Shown: positions 1 through 6,300, numbered from the stretch's first letter. The stretch is DNA of 21,652 nucleotides from Pseudomonadota bacterium (GCA_029777935.1 JAKORH010000418.1:1-21652), one strand, 5' to 3'. Numbers and translations: made by a program. Notes: generated by a model not told the origin, from the letters alone.

Positions 1-91
1 CGCCAGAAAGCCCGGCTGCGGCGTTGCCCGGCTTGGCCGTAGGCCGAGCTACTGTCCTGCGCCGGGCGCCTTGCATCCGGGCTTTCTGGCG
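1..91. repeat. Nested inverted repeat (dispersed palindromic element)
   Basis: The outer arms are perfect 15-bp inverted copies: CGCCAGAAAGCCCGG at 1-15 and CCGGGCTTTCTGGCG at 77-91. Inside are a second perfect pair, GCCCGGC at 26-32 and GCCGGGC at 61-67, and an inner GGCC/GGCC stem at 35-38 and 42-45 with a GTA loop. The whole block can fold into one long hairpin. It touches the window edge, so it may extend further left. It lies just before the DsrE-like gene and could be a terminator, a REP-like element or a small non-autonomous mobile element. The sequence alone does not decide. Confidence 0.7.
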
Positions 92-154
92 ACAACGCAT
101 CGCACGAATTATTCACGGATAGGTTCTTCGCTCACACAGACAAGGAGACCCACA

Positions 155-598
155 GTGAGGAGACAGGCTTTGCGCGCGGCGGCTGCCTGGATCGTGACCG
201 GCCTGCTGGCCGGCTGTGCGACCGCCCCCACGCCCGCGTCCGCGCCGGTCAAGGTCGTCTACCACCTGACCAACGGCATCGACGAGGCGCAGCGCGCGAT
301 GGGCAACATCCGCAATCACCTCGCCGCCGATCCCGGCGCGAAGATCGTCGTCGTCGGCAACGGCCTTGGCATCGACTTCATGCTCGATGGGGCCAAGGAC
401 CGCAACGGCAATCCGTTCGACGCCACCATCCAGGACCTGCAGACGAAGGGCGTGGACTTCCGCCTGTGCGCAAACACGCTCGAACGCCGTCATATCGACC
501 GCGGCAAGGTGCTGCCCGACGTGACGATCGTGCCCTCGGGGGTGGCGGAGGTCGCGCGGCTGCAGGCGCGCGAAGGCTACGTCTACCTTCGTCCGTGA
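155..598 (+). CDS. DsrE/DsrF-like lipoprotein of the sox cluster
   Basis: The product is 147 aa. The GTG start at 155 is chosen because AAGGAG lies at 142-147, seven bases upstream; longer starts would run back into the palindromic repeat. The N-terminus is VRRQALRAAA, then a hydrophobic stretch ending in the lipobox LLAGC (Cys21). The mature part begins with a proline/alanine linker and then KVVYHLTNG, and has alternating hydrophobic strands (AKIVVVGNG, VTIVPSGVAEV) typical of the DsrE/DsrF sulfurtransferase-like fold. Family members carry or sense sulfane sulfur. The only mature-domain cysteine is in FRLCANTL, a position that fits an active-site Cys. Its place directly before soxA suggests an outer-membrane-tethered periplasmic accessory of thiosulfate oxidation. 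The family call is fairly secure; the exact role is inferred. Confidence 0.75.
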   Translation: MRRQALRAAAAWIVTGLLAGCATAPTPASAPVKVVYHLTNGIDEAQRAMGNIRNHLAADPGAKIVVVGNGLGIDFMLDGAKDRNGNPFDATIQDLQTKGVDFRLCANTLERRHIDRGKVLPDVTIVPSGVAEVARLQAREGYVYLRP

Positions 599-659
599 TT
601 CCGGTCTGAGTTCTCGTCGGGCGTTTTCGCTCGATGTGCGTTGGCGAGAGGAACAGCGA

Positions 660-1469
660 ATGAGCTTGAAACGATTTGCGTGCGTGCTGGCGCTTTCGGC
701 GACCGTCACCGGCGGTGCCGCGGCACAGGACCGGACCCAGCAGGAGATCGAGCGTTACCGCGCGATGCTGCAGGATGGCAATCCGGCCGAACTGGTGGTC
801 GCGCGCGGCGAAGAACTGTGGAAGGAGCAGCGTGGCCCGAAGCATGCTTCGCTCGAGCAGTGCGACCTCGGGCTCGGGCCGGGCGTCGTCAAGGGCGCGT
901 ACGTGCAGTTGCCGCGCTACTTCGCCGACGTCGGGCAGGTCATGGATTTCGAGGCGCGTCTGGTTCACTGCATGGTCACGCTGCAGGGCTTCGACCGCGC
1001 TCAGATGACCAGGCACCCGTTCTCCGGCGCTGGTGAACGGCAGACCGAGATCGAGGCGCTCACCGCCTACGTGGTCGACCAGTCGCGCGGCATGACGATC
1101 GCGGTGCCGCAGGCGAACTCGTCCGAGAAGGCGGCGTACGAGCGCGGCAAGTCCCTCTTCTACATGCGCGCCGGCCCGTACGACTTCGCGTGCTCGACCT
1201 GCCATGGGGTCGACAACCAGCGCATCCGCCTGCAGGACCTGCCGAATTTCGAGAAGGTCGAGCCCGCGCAGCGAGCATTCGCGACGTGGCCCGCGTATCG
1301 CGTATCGCAGGGAGCGCTGCGCACGATGCAGTGGCGGCTGAACGACTGCTTCCGACAGGCGCGCTGGCCCGAGCCGACGTTCATCTCGCAGTCGACGATC
1401 GACCTGATCACGTTCCTGGGCGTCAAGGCCAACGGCGGCAAGATGGATTCGCCGGCGATCAAGCGATAG
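660..1469 (+). CDS. soxA: SoxA, c-type cytochrome subunit of the SoxAX complex (monoheme form)
   Basis: The product is 269 aa, with ATG at 660 and GAGAGGAA at 646-653 as ribosome binding site. A Sec signal peptide (MSLKRFACVLALSATVTGG, cleavage near AAA-QD) sends it to the periplasm. SoxAX joins thiosulfate oxidatively to the SoxY cysteine in the SoxYZ carrier. Only one heme motif is present: CSTCH at residues 178-182. In the N-terminal half, the position of the first heme of diheme SoxA is replaced by lone cysteines Cys68 (LEQCDLGLG) and Cys104 (LVHCMVTLQGF), which probably form a disulfide. Cys230 in LNDCFRQARWP is the best candidate for the persulfide/heme-ligand cysteine of the family. 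The gene starts the soxA-soxX pair, with 12 bases to soxX. Confidence 0.95.
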   Translation: MSLKRFACVLALSATVTGGAAAQDRTQQEIERYRAMLQDGNPAELVVARGEELWKEQRGPKHASLEQCDLGLGPGVVKGAYVQLPRYFADVGQVMDFEARLVHCMVTLQGFDRAQMTRHPFSGAGERQTEIEALTAYVVDQSRGMTIAVPQANSSEKAAYERGKSLFYMRAGPYDFACSTCHGVDNQRIRLQDLPNFEKVEPAQRAFATWPAYRVSQGALRTMQWRLNDCFRQARWPEPTFISQSTIDLITFLGVKANGGKMDSPAIKR

Positions 1470-1481
1470 GGGGGCAGCGCA

Positions 1482-2096
1482 ATGAATCGACGTCTAGTCG
1501 TTGCGGCCGTGGCCGCGATTGCAACCGGAGGATGTGCGTCGTGGTGGTATTCGCCGCCGACCAAGGAAGAAACGATCAGCGTGATCAGGTCGAGCTTCCA
1601 CGATCGCGGCATCGCCAAGGTCGACCGCCTGAACCAGACCCAGCTGCAGGCGGTGTGCTCCGAGACGCACAACAACCCGCCCAAGGACGTGCGCGAGCGG
1701 CTGGAGAAGGCGGCGCTGGCGGCCGTCAAGTATCCGAGCGACGGCATGTGGCTCGGCGACTACAAGTCGGGCGAGCGCATTGCGCAGGCCGGCGTCGGCC
1801 TGCAGTGGAGCGACAAGGCGGGCACGCCGGCCGGCGGCAACTGCTACGCGTGCCATCAGTTGTCGAAGGAGGAGATCTCCTACGGCAATATCGGCCCGTC
1901 GCTGTACCGCTACCGCCACTTCCGCGGCAATTCGGAGCAGACGCTGCGCTACACGTGGGCCAAGATCTGGAACACCCACTCGTTCAACGCCTGCTCGTCG
2001 ATGCCGCGCTTCGGCGACGCCGGCATCCTGACCGAAGCTCAGATCAAGGACGTCATGGCGCTGCTGCTCGATCCGAATTCGCCGGTCAATCAATGA
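1482..2096 (+). CDS. soxX: SoxX, c-type cytochrome subunit of the SoxAX complex
   Basis: The product is 204 aa, with ATG at 1482, 12 bases after the soxA stop. The heme-binding motif CYACH is at residues 121-125, followed by NIGPSLYRY. The distal Met ligand is probably Met174 in ACSSMPRFGDAG, and the C-terminal ILTEAQIKDVMALLLDP is characteristic of SoxX. It is the electron-accepting partner of SoxA in the periplasm. The N-terminal 110 residues form an extension that shorter SoxX proteins lack, holding mostly helical sequence and Cys59. The leader MNRRLVVAAVAAIATGGC ends in a weak lipobox (Cys18), so the protein may be lipid-anchored instead of soluble; this is tentative because Thr, not Leu/Val/Ile, sits at -3. 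Confidence 0.95.
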   Translation: MNRRLVVAAVAAIATGGCASWWYSPPTKEETISVIRSSFHDRGIAKVDRLNQTQLQAVCSETHNNPPKDVRERLEKAALAAVKYPSDGMWLGDYKSGERIAQAGVGLQWSDKAGTPAGGNCYACHQLSKEEISYGNIGPSLYRYRHFRGNSEQTLRYTWAKIWNTHSFNACSSMPRFGDAGILTEAQIKDVMALLLDPNSPVNQ

Positions 2097-2104
2097 CGGC
2101 TCGT

Positions 2105-2173
2105 GTCATTCCCGCGCAAGCGGGAATCCAGAGCCGACGCCCCGGACGGCTGGGTGCCCGCTTTCGCGGGCAC
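2105..2173. repeat. dRS3-type repeat core with two hairpins between soxX and the thioredoxin gene
   Basis: The left half is ATTCCC (2108-2113), 8 bases, then GGGAAT (2122-2127), preceded by GTC and followed by CCAG. The right half is a perfect 8-bp hairpin, GTGCCCGC at 2154-2161 and GCGGGCAC at 2166-2173 with a TTTC loop. The same core recurs at about 4905-4980, 10164-10237 and 18825-18900. The block begins eight bases after the soxX stop, so it splits the sox cluster and could attenuate readthrough, although there is no T-run. Confidence 0.8.
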
Positions 2174-2202
2174 GACACCCGACGCTAACGGACTGCGATT
2201 TG

Positions 2203-2685
2203 ATGACCAATCGCCGCGCCGTGATTTCGCTGCTGGCGCTCGCATCCGCCGGCCTTTCTGTGCGCGCCGAGCCGCCGCAGCGCGTGAACTGGACCGACAT
2301 CACGCTGCTCGACGGCCGCGTGCTGAGCGCGAAGACGCTCGAAGACAACGCGGTCGTGGTGCAGATCTGGGCCTCGTGGTGCCCGTTCTGCGGCGCGCAG
2401 AACCCGCACGTGCAGAAGCTGTATGAAGCGCAGCGCGGCCGCGGGCTCACGGTGCTCGCGTTCTCGATCGACCGCACCGAGCAGGCCGCGCGCGACTACC
2501 TCGCGCAGCGCGGCTACACGTTCAACGTCGCGATGCACTCGCCGCAGGTCGACCGCTGGTTCGGCCGGCGGCGCGCGCTGCCAGAGACGTACGTGGTCGA
2601 CCGACAGGGCATTGTGGTGTTCACCCATCGCGGCGAGATGTTCCCGGAGGACATCGCGGCACTGGCGCGCTTCGCGGGCAAATAG
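2203..2685 (+). CDS. TlpA/SoxW-like periplasmic thioredoxin
   Basis: The product is 160 aa. ATG at 2203 is preferred to the TTG directly before it. The leader MTNRRAVISLLALASAGLSVRAE is a Sec signal peptide. The redox motif is WASWCPFCGAQNPH, Cys60 and Cys63, in a TlpA-type thioredoxin fold. The TlpA hallmarks LLDGRVLSAKTLEDNAVVVQIWASWC and ALPETYVVDRQGIVVFTHRGE (cis-Pro region) are visible. Such proteins reduce disulfides or keep Sox cysteines and c-type cytochrome apoproteins reduced. The gene ends two bases before soxB, so the two are probably translated from one message. SoxW is the analogous thioredoxin of Paracoccus; whether this is an orthologue needs a tree. Confidence 0.85.
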   Translation: MTNRRAVISLLALASAGLSVRAEPPQRVNWTDITLLDGRVLSAKTLEDNAVVVQIWASWCPFCGAQNPHVQKLYEAQRGRGLTVLAFSIDRTEQAARDYLAQRGYTFNVAMHSPQVDRWFGRRRALPETYVVDRQGIVVFTHRGEMFPEDIAALARFAGK

Positions 2686-2687
2686 CG

Positions 2688-4400
2688 GTGCAGCGGCGCG
2701 AATTCCTGCAGGTCCTGGCGGCGGCGGCCGCGGCCGGAATGCCGATCACGGCGCGCGATGCGCTGGCGCAATCGGCGTCCGCCGAGCGCATGTACGACGT
2801 GCCGCGCTTCGGCAACGTCAGCCTGCTGCACTTCACCGACTGCCACGCGCAGCTCAACCCGGTCTATTTCCGCGAGCCGAGCGTAAACCTCGGCGTGGCC
2901 GACGCGCGCGGGCAGCCGCCGCACCTCGTCGGCGAGCATCTGCTGAAGCGCTTCGGCATCGCGCCCGGCTCGATCGAAGCGCACGCCTTCACCTACCTCG
3001 ACTTCGAATCCGCCGCGCGCACCTACGGCAAGATCGGCGGCTTCGCGCATCTCGCGACGCTCGTCAAGCGGCTGCGCGCGAGCCGGCCCGGTGCGCTGCT
3101 GCTCGACGGCGGCGACACGTGGCAGGGATCGGGCACGGCGCTTTGGACCAAAGCGCAGGACATGGTCGATGCCGCCAAGCTGCTCGGCGTTGACATCATG
3201 ACGGCGCACTGGGAGATGACCTTTGGTGCGCAGCGCGTGCAGGAGATCGTCGCGAAGGACTTCAAGGGGCGGATCGACTTCATCGCGCAGAACGTCACGA
3301 CCGCGGATTTCGGCGACCAGGTGTTCCCGCCTTACGTGCTGCGCGAAATCAACGGCGTGAAGCTGGCGATCATCGGCCAGGCATTCCCGTACACGCCGAT
3401 CGCGAATCCGCGCTACATGGTCGCGGAATGGAGCTTCGGCATCAAGGACGACACGCTGCAGAAGTTCGCCGACGAGGCGAGAGGCAAGGGCGCGCAAGTC
3501 GTCGTGGTGCTGAGTCACAACGGCATGGACGTGGATCTCAAGATGGCGCGGCGCGTGCGCGGCGTCGACGCGATCCTCGGCGGCCACACGCACGACGGCG
3601 TGCCCGCTCCCACGGTCGTGAAGAACGCCGGTGGGCAGACGCTGGTCACCAACGCCGGCAGCAACGGCAAGTTCCTCGCGGTGCTCGACCTCGACGTGAA
3701 GAACGGCAAGGTGGCCGACTACCGCTACAAGCTGCTGCCGGTGTTCTCGAACCTGCTGCCTGCCGACGCGGAGATGGACGCGTACATCAAGCGCATGCGC
3801 GCGCCGTTCGAGGCCAGGCTCGGCGAGAAACTCGCCGTCACCGAAGGGCTGCTGTACCGGCGCGGCAACTTCAACGGCACGTTCGACCAGTTGATCGTCG
3901 ATGCGCTGATGGCGGTGAAAGGCGCGCAGATCGCGTTCTCGCCCGGCTTCCGCTGGGGGACCACGCTGCTGCCCGGCCAGCCGATCCTGATGGAACACGT
4001 GCTCGACCAGACCGCGATCACCTATCCGGCGACCACCGTCAACGACCTGTCGGGCGAGACGATCAAGGCGATTCTCGAAGATGTCGCCGACAACCTGTTC
4101 AACCCCGACCCGTACCTGCAGCAGGGTGGCGACATGGTGCGAGTCGGCGGCCTGACGTACGCGCTCGATCCGGACGCGAAGATGGGTGCGCGCATCAGCG
4201 ACCTGCGGCTGGACGGCCAGCCGATCGCGGCGGACAAGACCTACAAGGTCGCCGGCTGGGCCAGTGTGCAGGAAGGCGTGCAGGGCGAACCGGTGTGGGA
4301 CGTGGTGGCGCGCTACCTGCGCGACCGCAAGACGATCGCGCCGCGCCGGCTGAACAACCCGGTCATCAAGGGCATGGCCGGCAATCCGGGCATGGCGTGA
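2688..4400 (+). CDS. soxB: SoxB, dimanganese thiosulfohydrolase
   Basis: The product is 570 aa with a GTG start at 2688, two bases after the preceding stop. A Tat-type leader (MQRREFLQVL followed by an alanine-rich stretch) fits export of a folded metalloenzyme. It belongs to the 5'-nucleotidase/metallophosphatase family; metal-site motifs are DCH (Asp51, His53), GGDTWQGS (Asp143), AHWEMTFG (His174), QNV (Asn202), SHNGMD (His277) and GGHTHDG (His300, His302). The AHWE-x-T-x-G and DTWQGSGTALWT signatures separate SoxB from nucleotidases. SoxB hydrolyses the terminal sulfone from SoxYZ-bound thiosulfonate, releasing sulfate. Length is normal for the family. The stop overlaps the start of the next gene (GTGA). 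Confidence 0.97.
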   Translation: MQRREFLQVLAAAAAAGMPITARDALAQSASAERMYDVPRFGNVSLLHFTDCHAQLNPVYFREPSVNLGVADARGQPPHLVGEHLLKRFGIAPGSIEAHAFTYLDFESAARTYGKIGGFAHLATLVKRLRASRPGALLLDGGDTWQGSGTALWTKAQDMVDAAKLLGVDIMTAHWEMTFGAQRVQEIVAKDFKGRIDFIAQNVTTADFGDQVFPPYVLREINGVKLAIIGQAFPYTPIANPRYMVAEWSFGIKDDTLQKFADEARGKGAQVVVVLSHNGMDVDLKMARRVRGVDAILGGHTHDGVPAPTVVKNAGGQTLVTNAGSNGKFLAVLDLDVKNGKVADYRYKLLPVFSNLLPADAEMDAYIKRMRAPFEARLGEKLAVTEGLLYRRGNFNGTFDQLIVDALMAVKGAQIAFSPGFRWGTTLLPGQPILMEHVLDQTAITYPATTVNDLSGETIKAILEDVADNLFNPDPYLQQGGDMVRVGGLTYALDPDAKMGARISDLRLDGQPIAADKTYKVAGWASVQEGVQGEPVWDVVARYLRDRKTIAPRRLNNPVIKGMAGNPGMA

Positions 4401-4873
4401 ACGCGCGCCGCGCGGCGTTGCGCACGCTCGCAGCCGTGGCATTGCTGCCAAGCGGGGCGGCGCGCGCTGCCGACGCCGACTCGCTGACCCGCATCGACGA
4501 TCTGCGCGCGCTGGCGGACGGGGCGCGCCGCGCGCGACTGCCGCTGTTGCTGTTCTTCAGCATGCCGGGCTGTCCGTTCTGTCTCGAAGTGCGGCGCAGC
4601 TATCTCGCGCCGCGCGTGCGCGACGGAGGCGCACTGATCCGCGAGATCGACTTCACCAGCACGCGCGCGCTGACCGGTCTCGACGGCCGGCCGCTGACCG
4701 AATCCGAATTCGCCGCGCGTTACGGCGTGCGGGTCGTTCCGGTCGTGCTGCTGGTCGATCCCGATCTCGCTGCGCTCGGCGATCCGCTGGTCGGGCTCGA
4801 CCGCTCCGGCTACTACGAGGCGTATCTGCAATCGGCGATCGATGCGGCGACAGCGAAGCTGCAGGCTCGCTGA
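4397..4873 (+). CDS. Second periplasmic thioredoxin-fold protein (SoxS/DsbD-gamma-like)
   Basis: The product is 158 aa. The GTG start at 4397 overlaps the soxB stop as GTGA, indicating translational coupling. The leader VNARRAALRTLAAVALLPSGAARA is an export signal. The motif MPGCPFCLEV (Cys59, Cys62) and the cis-Pro region VRVVPVVLLVDPD give a thioredoxin fold of the thioredoxin_2/SoxS kind, clearly different from the TlpA-type protein upstream of soxB. SoxS-type proteins reactivate the SoxY cysteine by reduction; that role here is inferred from position. The C-terminus (YYEAYLQSAIDAA) resembles DsbD-gamma and SoxS tails. It is the last gene of the sox run. Confidence 0.75.
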   Translation: MNARRAALRTLAAVALLPSGAARAADADSLTRIDDLRALADGARRARLPLLLFFSMPGCPFCLEVRRSYLAPRVRDGGALIREIDFTSTRALTGLDGRPLTESEFAARYGVRVVPVVLLVDPDLAALGDPLVGLDRSGYYEAYLQSAIDAATAKLQAR

Positions 4874-4904
4874 CGACGGCGCGCGGACGACAGGGCGTTC
4901 GATG

Positions 4905-5011
4905 TGTCATTCCCGCGGAAGCGCGAATCCATCGGCTTCGCATGAGAGACACACTGAATTCCCGCTTGCGCGGGAATGACGCCCGGTTGCTGAAGTTCAT
5001 CGCTGATCAGG
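4905..5011. repeat. Composite dRS3-type repeat element, left end missing
   Basis: Two inverted dRS3 cores face each other. The left one starts GTCATTCCC at 4906 and is degraded (GCGAAT instead of GGGAAT). The right one is a perfect ATTCCC (4958-4963), 8 bases, GGGAAT (4972-4977), followed by GAC. It continues into GCTGAAGTTCATCGCTGATC, part of the terminal repeat at 4989-5011 that also bounds the copies at 10109-10268 and 18795-18955. No matching left terminal repeat is seen after the thioredoxin stop at 4873. Confidence 0.75.
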
Positions 5012-5012
5012 T

Positions 5013-5158
5013 GACAATTTGCCGAACGTAGATTTCGTTGAACGCTGACTTCGCGCAGCGAAGTCAAGCGCGCGCAGCGCGGCCGGAAACAAGATCGGCA
5101 AGGCCGTTATGCTTCGTCTTTCCGGAAGCGTGGCCGAGCGGCTCAAGGCACCGGTCTT
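5013..5158. repeat. Hairpin-rich tandem unit 1, ending in a tRNA-Ser 5' fragment
   Basis: The unit begins GACAATTTGCCG and runs colinearly with 5159-5304. Hairpin 2 is perfect: TGACTTCGC at 5046-5054 and GCGAAGTCA at 5058-5066 with a GCA loop. A second hairpin of CGCGC/GCGCG arms follows, then GCCG/CGGC around a gaaacaagat loop, GGCCGTTATGCTTCG, and the first part of a tRNA-Ser. The first hairpin seen in units 2 and 3 is degraded here. Confidence 0.8.
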
Positions 5159-5160
5159 GA
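5124..5160 (+). pseudogene. tRNA-Ser 5' half, truncated just after the anticodon
   Basis: The sequence GGAAGCGTGGCCGAGCGG onward matches bases 1-37 of the intact tRNA-Ser at 5271 with about four differences (acceptor positions 4 and 6, and CT for TC in the D-loop). It stops immediately after the anticodon TGA. The next base begins the second hairpin unit (GACAATTTGCC from 5159), so the anticodon 3' strand, variable arm, T arm and acceptor 3' strand are all missing. It cannot make a tRNA. Confidence 0.8.
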
Positions 5161-5270
5161 CAATTTGCCGCAGGCAAATTGCGTTGGAGGCTAACTTCGC
5201 GCAGCGAAGTTAAGCGCGCCGAGCGCGCGGCCGGAAACAAAACCGGCAAGGCCGTTATGCTTCGTTCCCC
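5159..5270. repeat. Hairpin-rich tandem unit 2, upstream of the intact tRNA-Ser
   Basis: Four consecutive hairpins can be drawn. The first is CAATTTGCC (5161-5169) with GGCAAATTG (5173-5181), loop GCA. The second is TAACTTCGC (5192-5200) with GCGAAGTTA (5204-5212), loop GCA. The third is GCGCGC (5214-5219) with GCGCGC (5223-5228), loop CGA. The fourth is GCCGG (5230-5234) with CCGGC (5243-5247). Compared with unit 1, hairpin 2 changes a G-C pair to A-T on both arms at once, so the pairing is kept. The unit then runs into the tRNA gene. Confidence 0.8.
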
Positions 5271-5358
5271 GGAGGTGTGGCCGAGCGGTCTAAGGCACCG
5301 GTCTTGAAAACCGGCAAGGGTTCGCCCTTCGTGAGTTCGAATCTCACCGCCTCCGCCA
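5271..5358 (+). tRNA. tRNA-Ser (anticodon TGA)
   Basis: The gene is 88 bases including encoded CCA. Acceptor arms GGAGGTG (5271-5277) and CGCCTCC (5348-5354) pair, with one T-G wobble, followed by discriminator G and CCA (5356-5358). The D arm contains GGCCGAGCGGTCTAAGGC, the anticodon stem CCGGT/ACCGG surrounds CTTGAAA with anticodon TGA, a long variable arm typical of class II tRNAs follows, and the T arm is GTGAG-TTCGAAT-CTCAC. It decodes UCA and related codons. A complete acceptor stem and CCA mark it as the functional copy, in contrast to the fragment at 5124. Confidence 0.97.
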
Positions 5359-5372
5359 GTGCTTGCGGTTTT

Positions 5373-5398
5373 GACAATTCGCCGCGGGCGAATTGCGG
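5373..5398. repeat. Third, partial copy of the hairpin unit downstream of tRNA-Ser
   Basis: The copy begins GACAATTCGCC and forms CAATTCGCC (5375-5383) with GGCGAATTG (5387-5395), loop GCG. Relative to the unit-2 hairpin, the sixth base pair changes from T-A to C-G on both arms, a compensatory change. It lies 15 bases after the tRNA CCA and may assist 3'-end formation, although no T-run follows. Confidence 0.7.
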
Positions 5399-5528
5399 TG
5401 CACTTGATGACCCGCCAGCCGTCGCACTGCAAGACTCGGCGAACATAGCGACAGGCCCGTAAGGCGTGACAGCGAGGCTGCCTTCTGCATAGAGGCGGCA
5501 CCTCAGCCGTGGGGCATCGGCTGTTGTC

Positions 5529-5574
5529 TTTCAAGCCCATTTCAGAGCGCGTATGATGTGCAGAATTCTGTACA
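5529..5574 (+). promoter_or_regulatory. Promoter and palindromic operator of the phd/yefM-type TA operon
   Basis: A -35-like TTTCAA (5529-5534) and -10 TATGAT (5552-5557) are 17 bases apart. Overlapping and following the -10 is the near-perfect palindrome TGTGCAGAATTCTGTACA at 5557-5574, with only the fourth pair mismatched. AAGGAG at 5583-5588 and ATG at 5595 follow. A dyad at the transcription start is the usual place for Phd/YefM autorepression. Confidence 0.65.
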
Positions 5575-5594
5575 AGCGCCTGAAGGAGACCAGC

Positions 5595-5897
5595 ATGGCC
5601 ATTTCTGCAGTTGACGTGATTCCACTGTCGCAAGCCAGGGCGAACCTGTCCGAACTGGCCGATCAGGTGAAGGCCGGGGCCGAGAAGATCATCACCAAGA
5701 ACGGTGAGAGCTACGTGGCCATCATCGACGCCAAGCGGCTGGACTACTACCACCGGCTGGAGCGCGAACGCATCCACCTGATGCTGATCGACGGCGCCAG
5801 CCGGGGCCTTGCCGATGTCGCTGCGGGCAACGTCAAGGACGCGCGTAGCGCCGTGTCCGCCATCAAGCGCCGCCGCGCTGCCAAGGTCGCCGGTTGA
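5595..5897 (+). CDS. Phd/YefM-family antitoxin
   Basis: The product is 100 aa, with ATG at 5595 and a strong AAGGAG seven bases before it; an upstream ATG at 5553 lies in the -10 region and is not used. The N-terminal DNA-binding module reads VDVIPLSQARANLSELADQVKAG followed by EKIITKNGESYVAIIDAKRLDYY, the typical Phd/YefM arrangement of a strand, the S-x-A-R-x-x-L-S-E-L helix and an NG-x-x-x-A-x-I/V strand. The C-terminal region (LMLIDGASRGLADVAAGN, then a basic RRRAAK tail) would wrap around the toxin. It neutralises the next gene's product and represses the operon through the palindrome upstream. Confidence 0.88.
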   Translation: MAISAVDVIPLSQARANLSELADQVKAGAEKIITKNGESYVAIIDAKRLDYYHRLERERIHLMLIDGASRGLADVAAGNVKDARSAVSAIKRRRAAKVAG

Positions 5898-5913
5898 CTG
5901 ACGGCTTCGTATC

Positions 5914-6300
5914 GTGGCCGCCAGGCACACCGTCAAGCTCACAGCCAACTTCGAGCGCAACCTTGAAGAGATTGAAGCCTTTCTGATCGAAGCCGAGGCC
6001 GCGCACGCCTTCGATGCGCTGTTGGACGAGTTGAGGGGCATCGTCATTCCGAATCTGGAGCGCTTCCCGAACATGGGGCGCTTGTTCCTCGAGCGGCCTG
6101 CACGCTCGGTAGAGGTCGGCAACGGCATTGCTCGCCTAACCAGGCAACTCGGATCCCTCGCAAAAGACGGCGAACTGCGCGAGTACGTGATGGCGCACTA
6201 CCTGCTGCTATATGCGCGGATCAAGGGCGCCGTGTACCTGCTTTCGATTCGCCACCAGCGGCAGCTTTCGTTTGACTTCGAGGCGTTATGGCAGGGCTGA
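5914..6300 (+). CDS. RelE/ParE-superfamily toxin
   Basis: The product is 128 aa, with a GTG start at 5914, 16 bases after the antitoxin stop. The start VKLTANFERNLEEIEAFLIEA is the first strand and helix of RelE/ParE folds. NLERFPNMGRLF matches the P-x-x-G-R region, and REYVMAHYLLLYARIKGAVYLLSIRHQRQLSFDF is the C-terminal sheet with the arginine-bearing strand and IRHQRQ motif of this superfamily. Family members either cleave mRNA on the ribosome (RelE) or poison gyrase (ParE); the sequence does not decide which. It is about 30 residues longer than many ParE proteins, because of a segment (NGIARLTRQLGSLAKDG) inserted before the last strands. Confidence 0.85.
   Translation: MAARHTVKLTANFERNLEEIEAFLIEAEAAHAFDALLDELRGIVIPNLERFPNMGRLFLERPARSVEVGNGIARLTRQLGSLAKDGELREYVMAHYLLLYARIKGAVYLLSIRHQRQLSFDFEALWQG

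Noticed and set aside
2514..4451. A 645-residue minus-strand open frame opposite soxB
   Set aside because: It is fully antisense to soxB, which has every family motif. The reverse translation is compositionally typical of a GC-rich shadow (R, H, V, D, E, L repeats).
4906..4980. Possible CRISPR array from recurring GCGGGAATCC/ATTCCCGC motifs
   Set aside because: Copies are palindromic, dispersed over kilobases and not regularly spaced with unique spacers, and there are no cas genes.
5124..5358. tRNA-Ser as an integrase attachment site with duplicated att
   Set aside because: Integrases normally duplicate the tRNA 3' end, whereas here the 5' half is repeated, and no integrase gene is in the window.
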